Below are positions 8,927 through 15,356 of a stretch of 64,000 nucleotides of DNA, piece after piece. The notes beneath the pieces are model-generated. The model had not been told where the DNA came from and did no database searches. It was given only the letters and a program-made list of their open reading frames with translations. How positions within the stretch are numbered: position 1 is the stretch's first letter; every line of letters starts with the position of its first letter. The translations under genes were made by a program, and so were the position numbers. Source of the DNA: JABDQW01 sp942492025 (lineage in GTDB: Bacteria > Pseudomonadota > Gammaproteobacteria > SZUA-229); contig CALODJ010000010.1 in NCBI GenBank assembly GCA_942492025.1, forward strand, positions 558,001 through 622,000, written 5' to 3'.

Positions 8927-9649
8927 ATGGTTGAGATGCCGAATCATGATATCAGCAAAAATCTGGCTGATTTAAAGCGGCATATTCAGCAGCTTGCCGT
9001 TCACGCCGGACGATCACCGGATGAAATTACACTGGTCGCAGTATCGAAAACGCGCACACTCGATGAAGTCAAACAGGCTGTCGAGGCCGGCCACATGGAC
9101 TTTGGCGAGAACACTATGCAGGATGCGCTCAGCAAGATACCCCTGCTCATGGGAACGGATACACAATGGCATTTCATCGGGCATCTGCAATCAAAAAAAG
9201 CCAGGTATATGCCTGGAAATTTCCACTGGATACATTCGGTCGATAGTCTGAAGCTGGCGCAGAAGCTCTCCCATGCAATGGCAAATTCCACGACCGTGAG
9301 TCGGCTGAACTGCCTTATACAGGTCAATGTCGCGGAGGAAGCAAGCAAGTCGGGTTTGAAGCGCTCCGAAGTTCTGCCTTTCATAGATCAACTGCTGACG
9401 CTGGAGCTGCCGCACCTGAGTTGGCGTGGATTGATGGCCATCGGTGTTCAGGGTGATGACAGCCAGACGCGCACGGCGTTTGCCGGATTGAGGGATTTAT
9501 GCGAACAGTGCCAACAGGAATTTGTGCTCGCCGACTTCAATCAGTTATCCATGGGGATGAGTAGTGACTACCCGATAGCGATCGAAGAAGGATCGACCAT
9601 GCTCAGAATAGGCACGGCGATCTTTGGCCGCAGGGAAGAGCCGGGTTAG
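8927..9649 (+). CDS. yggS: YggS family PLP homeostasis protein
   Basis: PLP-binding protein (PLPBP/YggS family), a single alanine-racemase-like TIM barrel of 240 residues. The PLP lysine is in LVAVSKTRTLDEV; other family motifs are DFGENTMQDA, WHFIGHLQSKK, SVDSLKLAQKLS, QVNVAEEASKSG and LSMGMSSDYPIAIEEGST. It buffers PLP pools rather than acting as an enzyme. The start could be 8927 or the ATG at 8936. In many gammaproteobacteria this gene neighbours proC/pilT; here it sits behind alaA, another PLP protein gene. Confidence 0.93.
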   Translation: MVEMPNHDISKNLADLKRHIQQLAVHAGRSPDEITLVAVSKTRTLDEVKQAVEAGHMDFGENTMQDALSKIPLLMGTDTQWHFIGHLQSKKARYMPGNFHWIHSVDSLKLAQKLSHAMANSTTVSRLNCLIQVNVAEEASKSGLKRSEVLPFIDQLLTLELPHLSWRGLMAIGVQGDDSQTRTAFAGLRDLCEQCQQEFVLADFNQLSMGMSSDYPIAIEEGSTMLRIGTAIFGRREEPG

Positions 9650-9806
9650 CTCGGGTATTGCGGGAAGGCGTAAACTCCACAAATGTCGATATGAGTGGTG
9701 AAATAAAAGCGGGCGCGGCAACCGCGGTCACCGCGCCCTGGCAGCGCATGATTGCTGCGTAACGTGATTGCCAGAGACGCCTTCAGCACAAGCATGCGTG
9801 ATTCTA

Positions 9807-9847
9807 TAAAAAAAGGCCCCTGAACAGGGTATGCGCAGGAGCCTTTC
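9807..9847 (-). terminator. Terminator of the 308-residue Gly/Tyr-rich protein gene
   Basis: Read on the minus strand: AAGGCTCCTG, a loop region, CAGGGGCCTT, then seven T. It lies about 20 bases beyond the stop codon of the gene at 9867. Confidence 0.8.
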
Positions 9848-9866
9848 GAGTGCGTGTCGTTGAAAC

Positions 9867-10793
9867 TTAGCTATGTTGTTCTTCAGCTTCTTCTTCGACG
9901 ATTTCTTCGGTGCTAACCTCGTTGAATGTCTTCATGAACTCTTCATGACGCTTTTTGGAAGCGGCACGACGTTCTTCGAATTCCTTGTCCCACTGTGCAC
10001 GACGCTCGTCTGATTCCTTGATGAACTCAGCACTTTCCTGATCCATTTCGTTGAAATCCGGTGCTTCGAATTCAGCCGCATCGAACTCAGGGGCTTCACC
10101 AAAGGCAGGGATGTCTTTCATACGCTGTTCACGCTCTGCGTCCAGTGCCTTGACCCATGCCGGTGTTTCAAACTCAGGTGCTTGGGCAAATTCAGGTGCA
10201 TCGAACTCGGGCGCTTCAAATGCTGGCATCTCACCGAATGCAGGCATATCATTCATATGTGCCTGTTCCTGTGCTTCGATTTCCTTGACCCATGCTGGAT
10301 CTTCAAAATCAGCTGGAGCTGCAAATTCAGGCGCTGACTCGAAAGCAGGTGCCTGTGCCTGCCAGTTCTTCATCGCTTCCTGATGACGTTCAAAAGCTTC
10401 TTTCTGCGCTTTTTCGAACGCTTCACGCTGTGCTTCGGCATTTTCCTGCATCTGTTTGATCTGATCCTCTGTCAGGGCTGGCGCGGCAACAGGCGCATAA
10501 CCGTAAGGACCATAACCATCGTAGTAGTTGCCATAGGAGTCACCATAATAGTCACCATAATAGTCACCACGATAGCGGTTGTAACCATGACCACGGCCAC
10601 GGCCACGACCCGATCCGCTCATGTGGAACGAGAAATCAGCGTCGAAATCGCCATCCACGTCACCGTCTGTATAGCCGTCGCCATAGCCATAGCCGTAACC
10701 GTCGTGATAACCATCATTGCCGAACCAATCAGCACTCACTGACGAAGATGCAGCAAGAACAACTGAAGCAACAATTACTTTCAAATTTTTCAT
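9867..10793 (-). CDS. sulfur-globule-like exported protein with acidic repeat tail
   Basis: A 308-residue protein with a Sec signal peptide (MKNLKVIVASVVLAASSSVSA, cut before DWFG). Residues 22-105 are the Gly/Tyr/Asp/Arg-rich module shared with four neighbours: YGYGDGYTDGD, then DFDADFSFHMSG, then a GRGRGRG run, then YRGDYYGDYYGD repeats. Unlike its paralogues it continues with an acidic helical region (EDQIKQMQENAEAQREAFEKAQ) and two tandem repeats of about 45 residues (PAWVK..E....M.D.PAFGE.P.F.APEF), then a charged tail ending EEIVEEEAEEQHS. The Gly/Tyr module resembles envelope proteins of periplasmic sulfur globules (Allochromatium Sgp type); the tail is unfamiliar. Function is inferred from composition only. 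Confidence 0.7.
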   Translation of the reverse strand: MKNLKVIVASVVLAASSSVSADWFGNDGYHDGYGYGYGDGYTDGDVDGDFDADFSFHMSGSGRGRGRGHGYNRYRGDYYGDYYGDSYGNYYDGYGPYGYAPVAAPALTEDQIKQMQENAEAQREAFEKAQKEAFERHQEAMKNWQAQAPAFESAPEFAAPADFEDPAWVKEIEAQEQAHMNDMPAFGEMPAFEAPEFDAPEFAQAPEFETPAWVKALDAEREQRMKDIPAFGEAPEFDAAEFEAPDFNEMDQESAEFIKESDERRAQWDKEFEERRAASKKRHEEFMKTFNEVSTEEIVEEEAEEQHS

Positions 10794-10831
10794 AATAAGT
10801 CCTCAAAAATATTTTTAGCAGTTAAATAAAA

Positions 10832-10893
10832 TTCATGCGCTTTTGACCCCTTAAGGATCAACGAGAGTTATAATATAAGAATATTCTAATATA
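10832..10893 (-). promoter_or_regulatory. Conserved leader motif and upstream palindrome (gene 9867-10793)
   Basis: Two elements recur at matching distances before three genes of this array. TTCATGCGC (plus-strand reading) lies at 10832, 39 bases before the start codon. An AT-rich imperfect palindrome TATAAGAATATTCTAATATA lies at 10874-10893. The equivalents are at 14260/14296 and 15238/15275. Probably an operator/promoter region; the binding factor is unknown. Confidence 0.55.
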
Positions 10894-10936
10894 GTCAATA
10901 AATTGATACTGGTTCGGCTTGATTGAAGACAAGTAT

Positions 10937-11138
10937 TAGCCCGCATTTCTCACCAGCGGGCGAGATGATCACGTAGAGATTTACATTCACAACCGATTTT
11001 ATGAAGGCGTGGAATAACCGTGTGTATTTCCGAGTGAACGTATGCTAGTGGATTCACAAACCAAGTAAGGGCATGATCATCGTGTGAGAAATGGGGGCTT
11101 GCCCGCAGGCAGCCGCCTTCGTGCAACATCCGGGCTAA
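10937..11138. repeat. MITE-like element, mixed termini
   Basis: Begins TTAGCCCGCATTTCTCACCAG and ends CCTTCGTGCAACATCCGGGCTAA. The left end matches one class of dispersed element (14392, 42960, 52630) and the right end the other (23029, 24083). It fills most of the 415-base gap between two sulfur-globule-like genes and contains no ORF of its own. Confidence 0.6.
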
Positions 11139-11147
11139 CCATGACAT

Positions 11148-11182
11148 AAAAAAAGGCTGACCACCATACAGTGACCAGCCTT
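11148..11182 (-). terminator. Terminator of the 142-residue Gly/Tyr-rich protein gene
   Basis: On the minus strand AAGGCTGGTC ... GGTCAGCCTT followed by seven T, 27 bases past the stop of the gene at 11209. Confidence 0.8.
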
Positions 11183-11208
11183 AGCTTCTTTACTCTTTTC
11201 AGGGCAGA

Positions 11209-11637
11209 TTACTTGCTGGCAGGAGCCTCCTGCGCAGGTGCGGCTGGTGCAGCGGGGGCTGCTGGTGGCGGCGGATAGCCCCAGCCTCTGTAGCCGTAAG
11301 GGCCATAAGGTCTACGATAGCCATAGTAACCATCGCTGTAGTCACCGTAGTAGTCACCATAACCGCGACCATAGTAGTCACTATATCCGCGGCCGCGGCC
11401 ATAACCGCGTCCACGGCCACGACCCGAACCCCGGCCGCTCATGCCGAATGAGAAGTCACCATCGAAATCGCCGTCAGCGTCGGAATACGCATCGCCATAA
11501 CCGTCACCATAACCACGACCGTAACCGTAACCCCGGCTGTCATAGCGACTGTAACCATCATCACCCCACCATGCGTTGGCCGATGAGGAAACAGCCAGAA
11601 TTGCAGCCGCTGCAATTACTTTCAATGTTTTCATCAA
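11209..11637 (-). CDS. sulfur-globule-like Gly/Tyr/Arg-rich exported protein
   Basis: A 142-residue protein with a clear signal peptide (MMKTLKVIAAAAILAVSSSANA, then WWGDDG). The mature part is almost all Gly, Tyr, Asp, Arg and Ser: YGYGRGYGDGYGDAYSDADG, the core DFDGDFSFGMSGRG, a GRGRGRGYGRGRGY run, YYGDYSDGYYGYRRPYGPYG, then a Pro/Ala tail. It closely resembles the gene at 14789 (both have DGDFDGDFSFGMSGRGSGRG). Composition and export fit coat proteins of periplasmic sulfur globules, but no enzymatic motif exists to confirm this. Its upstream region lacks the palindrome found before three of its siblings. Confidence 0.75.
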   Translation of the reverse strand: MMKTLKVIAAAAILAVSSSANAWWGDDGYSRYDSRGYGYGRGYGDGYGDAYSDADGDFDGDFSFGMSGRGSGRGRGRGYGRGRGYSDYYGRGYGDYYGDYSDGYYGYRRPYGPYGYRGWGYPPPPAAPAAPAAPAQEAPASK

Positions 11638-11912
11638 TATTTAACCTCGTTGGTTGTCAATTGTATATCCTTGCTGAACCTGTTAGGCATAGAACGTTAT
11701 CGGCGATTGAATGGATTCACTCACCAATTTCTCTGCTCGTAAGTGTTCCGCAATTTGCGCTTGTAATACATGAGATTCATCATATTACGAAAGGAGGAGT
11801 ATACTGAAATCATGCTAATTTCAAAGCGCTTGCTTTTGTAAACTGGGAAGTTATTGATCAAGGTCAAAACTTCCCACTTTTCGCAACGTGAAATTGCGCG
11901 CTGTCGGGTTTA

Positions 11913-11953
11913 TAGCCCGCACCTCTCGCCAGGAGCTGAGAGATCCGGGCTTA
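11913..11953. repeat. Short palindromic element, MITE terminus pair
   Basis: A roughly 40-base imperfect palindrome, TAGCCCGCACCTCTCGCC followed at once by the complementary GAGAGATCCGGGCTTAG. It looks like two element termini with almost no interior, like the copy at 52630-52671. The remainder of the 350-base gap 11638-11987 shows only AT-rich probable promoter sequence. Confidence 0.5.
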
Positions 11954-11987
11954 GCTAGCCGATGACCACCGACCGATCGCGTCGTTT

Positions 11988-12563
11988 TCAGGGTACTGCT
12001 GGCTGAGGCGCCTTTGTTGCCCAGGCGGGTTGCTGTTCGGATTCACCGACTGACCACGGTGATGATGATCTTTTCGTTGCTGCCGGCCTCATTGGCGCCC
12101 GGGCGGCGGGGGCTACGGGTGCGGGTGCCCGGTAGCCCTGAGCTGGACCGTGTACTGCTGGCATGGCTGGCAGTTGGCGGGGCGCTACGCCATAAGGTGC
12201 GGCTGGGACAGGTGCGCCATATCTACCGGGATGCCGGTATGGCCCATAGGGTCGATAACGTCCGCCGAGGTAGCGATGGTCACCATAATAGCGTTGATCT
12301 CCACGCCAGTAGTTATCGTCCCTGCCTCTGCCACGTCCCCAGCCCTCTGCGTTGGCGCGTATACGAATCTCGAAATCAAAATCGCCCGTCATGTCCCCGA
12401 ACATATCCCCCCAGATATCATCGAAGAAGTCGAAGTCGTTGTTCCAGCGATTGTCCCCGTGCCAGCGGTCGCGATGGTCATTGTCCCAGGGCATGTCGAA
12501 AGCACTCACGCTCGATGTCAGCAGGACCAAACCAGCTGCGAACGTCGCCTTGATAAGTTTCAT
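11988..12563 (-). CDS. divergent sulfur-globule-like exported protein
   Basis: A 191-residue protein with a signal peptide (MKLIKATFAAGLVLLTSSVSA, then FDMPWDND). The mature N-terminal part is rich in Asp, Trp and Arg (HRDRWHGDNRWNNDFDFFDD) and carries a diverged version of the array's core (TGDFDFEIRIRANAEGWGRG, then RGRDDNYWRGD), followed by YYGDHRYLGGRYRPYGPY and a long Pro/Ala tail ending in a Ser/Trp/Gln patch. Placement and the DFDF...GRGRG core make it a family member, though the most distant of the five. No function beyond the family guess can be given. Confidence 0.65.
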   Translation of the reverse strand: MKLIKATFAAGLVLLTSSVSAFDMPWDNDHRDRWHGDNRWNNDFDFFDDIWGDMFGDMTGDFDFEIRIRANAEGWGRGRGRDDNYWRGDQRYYGDHRYLGGRYRPYGPYRHPGRYGAPVPAAPYGVAPRQLPAMPAVHGPAQGYRAPAPVAPAARAPMRPAATKRSSSPWSVGESEQQPAWATKAPQPAVP

Positions 12564-12739
12564 AGCAGTGACCTCGATGATGTGACCGTGTGATTAACAC
12601 AGGTACCTGAATATACTATATCCACGTTATGTGAGATGCATAGGGCTGTCAAGTGAAACTGGCGGCCGAGAAAAAGCCGTTTCTGCTGAAAAAGCAAAGC
12701 CGGCTTTACTTTTCACGTCAGTTTCTCAGCTTGATTCCG

Positions 12740-13588
12740 TTAGATTCGATCGGGCATATTGCGTTCGCGCAACGCCTGCATCTCCTTCAAGTTACCGGCA
12801 CGCATATCATATCTTTCGCGGAAGCGCGCTTCCATCTCTTTGATTCTTTGCTCCTGTCGGGCGAGGCGTTCACGCATAAATTCTAACTGCTTGTCCTGGC
12901 TGGACTTGAAGTCTTCCAGGTAGATATGATCCCTGTGTTTCAGATAGGCATTACGTTCGGCAATGACGGCTTCAAATGATTGATCGAAAGGGGCGCCACG
13001 CTCGTTTTTCATGACGTTAACCACCTCATGTTGTTTGACAAGGGTTTTATTGACATCTGATTCTGTCGCAAGCGTCCTGGTATTGAACGTTGACTCAATG
13101 GTTTTTTGCTGGGTTGTTGCGGCTACACGGGTGCTTTCCCTCGTGCCTTCAACAGGCTGTCCTGTCGTATTGCTTTCAGATGTGGCGGTGTTTTTAGGTT
13201 CTTCAGCATTCGCAATGACATCTGTGACTGACTCTGCGTGAGATTGAAATACCTTCTTTGTATGCGTCTCAGCCTGATGTACTGGGGCAACAATGCTAGT
13301 ATTCGGCGTCATCTTCTTTTTTACGGGTGCTGGATTTTTTGCCGCTTCATCAGCGGCTGCAGCGTCATTTCCGGCAGCTGCAAGTTCGGCCTCAAGTGCT
13401 GCCACTTCACGATCAATATCATTGAGCCGATGATCGAGCATCACAGCCGTTGTAAGGATCGCGATAACAAGTACTAGACCCATTGCTGCGTATTTGATCA
13501 GTGGGCCGAGTATAATACGCGCATCCGAAGGCGCCTTGTTGCCGTTGATGGCGTGATTAGTGGTTTCAGTTGAGTTTGCCTCAGTCAT
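12740..13588 (-). CDS. inner-membrane coiled-coil protein, unknown
   Basis: A 282-residue protein with a short cytoplasmic N terminus, one membrane helix (about residues 31-50, IKYAAMGLVLVIAILTTAVM) and a large presumably periplasmic part. After the helix comes a short coiled coil (DIDREVAALEAELAAAG), a Thr/Ala/Lys-rich linker, and a strongly charged C-terminal coiled coil (MRERLARQEQRIKEMEARFRERYDM). No family is recognised. It sits inside the array of Gly/Tyr-rich exported proteins in the same orientation, so a structural partner is conceivable, but that is only proximity. The C terminus reads MQALRERNMPDRI. Confidence 0.6.
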   Translation of the reverse strand: MTEANSTETTNHAINGNKAPSDARIILGPLIKYAAMGLVLVIAILTTAVMLDHRLNDIDREVAALEAELAAAGNDAAAADEAAKNPAPVKKKMTPNTSIVAPVHQAETHTKKVFQSHAESVTDVIANAEEPKNTATSESNTTGQPVEGTRESTRVAATTQQKTIESTFNTRTLATESDVNKTLVKQHEVVNVMKNERGAPFDQSFEAVIAERNAYLKHRDHIYLEDFKSSQDKQLEFMRERLARQEQRIKEMEARFRERYDMRAGNLKEMQALRERNMPDRI

Positions 13589-13789
13589 TATTTTTCCCCA
13601 GTTTTTGTTAACCGCAGACTGTTCGTATTGATCTGCGGATGAATATAGCCCTGATAAATCCGCTTTAAGTAAAATTTGTTAAATCAGGCGAAATCTGCCA
13701 GGTTGCAATCGCTTCATATTCGAGCTGTGTTCCCTTGATTGATCCCGTCACGCTCTGGCTTTGACTGATCAAGAAAAGCGCTGTGATCG

Positions 13790-13817
13790 AAAAAGCCGGG
13801 TAGATACGTACCCGGCC
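13790..13817 (-). terminator. Terminator of the 129-residue Gly/Tyr-rich protein gene
   Basis: On the minus strand GCCGGGTA/TACCCGGC stem with a 6-base loop and a run of T, about 20 bases after the stop codon of the gene at 13838. Confidence 0.85.
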
Positions 13818-13837
13818 CGTATTGCATAGCCAGAGTC

Positions 13838-14227
13838 TTACTGTGTTACCGTAGCGGGTGCTTGAGCAGCAGGTGCAACCGCAGGCGCATAACTGTAAGG
13901 CGCGTATCCATAAGGACCATAGCCATCATAGTGGTTACCATAGACGTTACCGTAGGTGTTACCACGGTAGTCATTATAGCCACGTCCGTGACCACGCCCG
14001 CGGCCACGTGCAGATGCGCTCATACTGAAGGTGAAATCTGCGTCGAAGTCACCGTCGACTTCACCATCGCCGTCAGCGTAACCGTTACTGTATCCACGAC
14101 CATGCCCATCGTGGCGGTTGTCGCTGTAGTAGTTGTCATCATCAAAGTCAAAAGGCCCCCACCATGCATTGGCGGAGGTGGAAACAGCAAGAACCGCAGC
14201 AGCAGTAACTAATTTTAGTGCTTTCAT
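13838..14227 (-). CDS. sulfur-globule-like Gly/Tyr-rich exported protein
   Basis: A 129-residue protein with signal peptide MKALKLVTAAAVLAVSTSANA and mature start WWGPFDFDDD. It carries the array core (DGDFDADFTFSMSASARGRG, then RGHGRGY), preceded by GRGYSNGYADGDG and followed by YRGNTYGNVYGNHYDGYGPYGYAP and a short Pro/Ala tail. Asn-containing YGN repeats are more frequent here than in its siblings and recall the Asn/Gly/Tyr composition of known sulfur globule proteins. It has its own terminator and shares upstream motifs with the genes at 9867 and 14789. Confidence 0.75.
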   Translation of the reverse strand: MKALKLVTAAAVLAVSTSANAWWGPFDFDDDNYYSDNRHDGHGRGYSNGYADGDGEVDGDFDADFTFSMSASARGRGRGHGRGYNDYRGNTYGNVYGNHYDGYGPYGYAPYSYAPAVAPAAQAPATVTQ

Positions 14228-14259
14228 TATTAATTCCTCAATTAATTCGTTTAAAAAAA

Positions 14260-14317
14260 TTCATGCGCAAATGGTAGTACCAAGATGTGCGTTAGTATAT
14301 TAGAAAAAACTAATATA
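14260..14317 (-). promoter_or_regulatory. Conserved leader motif and perfect palindrome (gene 13838-14227)
   Basis: TTCATGCGC at 14260-14268, 33 bases from the start codon. A perfect 8-bp inverted repeat TATATTAG-N6-CTAATATA lies at 14296-14317. It is the clearest of the three matching upstream arrangements in the array. Confidence 0.6.
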
Positions 14318-14391
14318 TTCAATAATTACTTGTCTTTATTAGGAAAAATCTGCGATTTGACGGCAATTTGCAAATACAATGCGTCTATCGA

Positions 14392-14705
14392 CTAGCCCGC
14401 ATTTCTCACCAGGATCGCGGCAGCAGGCGCAGGATTCGTGTTCGTAAGCGCCGCTCTGGAGCGAAAAGCGTAGCCATAGCTTGGGCGAAGCGACCGTAGG
14501 GTGCGCCGTGCGCACCGAAACAGCCCAGCACACTGAAGATTCACGGTGCGCATGGCGCACCCTACGATCTCATGCAAACCAAGACCAGCCTGAACCGTGA
14601 TAGGCAGGCTTGAAAATACACTGTATTTTTAATCATCCGAGCTTTACTCCATATAGCCAATGCCATATCAGTTTTTTACGCCGCCTGGTGAGAAATGCGG
14701 ACTAG
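14392..14705. mobile_element. MITE-like element with nested palindrome
   Basis: A 314-base non-coding element bounded by CTAG on both sides with inverted termini CTAGCCCGCATTTCTCACC and the complementary GAGAAATGCGGACTAG. Its interior (AGCAGGCGCAGGATTCGTG, CCGCTCTGGAGCGAAAAGCG, GACCAGCCTGAACCGTGATA) is repeated in the element at 42960-43208. This copy additionally carries the GTAGGGTGCGCC palindrome pair at 14496-14565, absent from the other copy, so one repeat has entered another. It occupies most of the gap 14228-14788. Confidence 0.75.
14496..14565. repeat. Nested GTAGGGTGCGCC inverted repeat
   Basis: GTAGGGTGCGCCGTGCGCACC at the left and its near-exact inverse GGTGCGCATGGCGCACCCTA at the right, about 30 bases apart. 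The same pair occurs at 62339-62412 and a single arm at 31931. Confidence 0.7.
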
Positions 14706-14730
14706 CGCGCATATGTGCGCAGAGGGGAAA

Positions 14731-14764
14731 TAAAAAAGCCGGGTACCTCGCGGTACCCGGCTCG
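14731..14764 (-). terminator. Terminator of the 137-residue Gly/Tyr-rich protein gene
   Basis: On the minus strand a 12-bp stem GAGCCGGGTACC/GGTACCCGGCTT with a GCGA tetraloop, followed by T residues. It lies about 25 bases past the stop codon of the gene at 14789. Confidence 0.88.
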
Positions 14765-14788
14765 TCAGTTACTTTGTGCTGTAACTTC

Positions 14789-15202
14789 TTACTTGGCTTC
14801 AGGAGCCGGTGCAGCCGGAGCGGCCGGAGCAACTGGAGCAGGACGGTAGCCGTAAGGTGCATAACCATAAGGACGATAACCGTAAGGACGACCGTAGTAA
14901 CCATCGCTATAGTCACCGTAGTAGTCACCGTATCCACGACCGTAGGCGTCACCGCGGTAGCGGTTGTAACCACGGCCACGACCACGACCAGAACCACGAC
15001 CGCTCATACCGAACGAGAAATCACCGTCGAAATCGCCATCGGCGTCAGTATAGGCATCGCCATAACCGTCGCCATAACCACGGCCAGATCCATAACCACG
15101 ACCGTCGCCACGACCGTAACCGTCGTCACCGAACCAGTCAGCAGTTACAGCAGAAGATGCAGTAAGAATTGCTACAGCAGCAATTACGCTTAATTTTTTC
15201 AT
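14789..15202 (-). CDS. sulfur-globule-like Gly/Tyr/Arg-rich exported protein
   Basis: A 137-residue protein with signal peptide MKKLSVIAAVAILTASSAVTA and mature start DWFGDDGYGRG. Gly, Tyr, Arg and Asp dominate: GRGYGDGYGDAYTDADG, the core DFDGDFSFGMSGRG, SGRGRGRGYNRYRG, YYGDYSDGYYGRPYGYRPYG and an Ala/Pro tail. It is the closest sibling of the 142-residue protein at 11209. The coat proteins of periplasmic sulfur globules in purple sulfur bacteria are small, exported and Gly/Tyr-rich like this; the assignment rests on that similarity alone. GAGGAAATATT before the ATG gives a good ribosome site. Confidence 0.75.
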   Translation of the reverse strand: MKKLSVIAAVAILTASSAVTADWFGDDGYGRGDGRGYGSGRGYGDGYGDAYTDADGDFDGDFSFGMSGRGSGRGRGRGYNRYRGDAYGRGYGDYYGDYSDGYYGRPYGYRPYGYAPYGYRPAPVAPAAPAAPAPEAK

Positions 15203-15237
15203 AATATTTCCTCAAAATTGTTAACAGCAGTTAATGT

Positions 15238-15296
15238 TTCATGCGCTTGATCATGTCTGACCAACGAAGCGTAGTATATTAATAATTGCTAATATA
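15238..15296 (-). promoter_or_regulatory. Conserved leader motif and palindrome (gene 14789-15202)
   Basis: TTCATGCGC at 15238-15246, 36 bases before the start codon, and inverted repeat TATATTA-N8-TAATATA at 15275-15296. Same order and spacing as at 10832 and 14260. Confidence 0.6.
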
Positions 15297-15356
15297 AGTC
15301 AATCAATTTTTAAGGTAATTTTAAGGTAATTAAATAAAGATAATTAAAACAATAGG

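Noticed and set aside
11238..11807. Long His/Arg-rich plus-strand ORFs opposite the Gly/Tyr-rich genes (also at 10383-10742, 12014-12593, 14660-15193)
   Set aside because: They are antisense shadows of GGY/GRG repeat codons; the minus-strand frames have signal peptides, ribosome sites and terminators.
9867..15202. The Gly/Tyr-rich array as a CRISPR or tandem-repeat locus
   Set aside because: The repetition is at codon level inside ORFs; there are no regular direct repeats with unique spacers.
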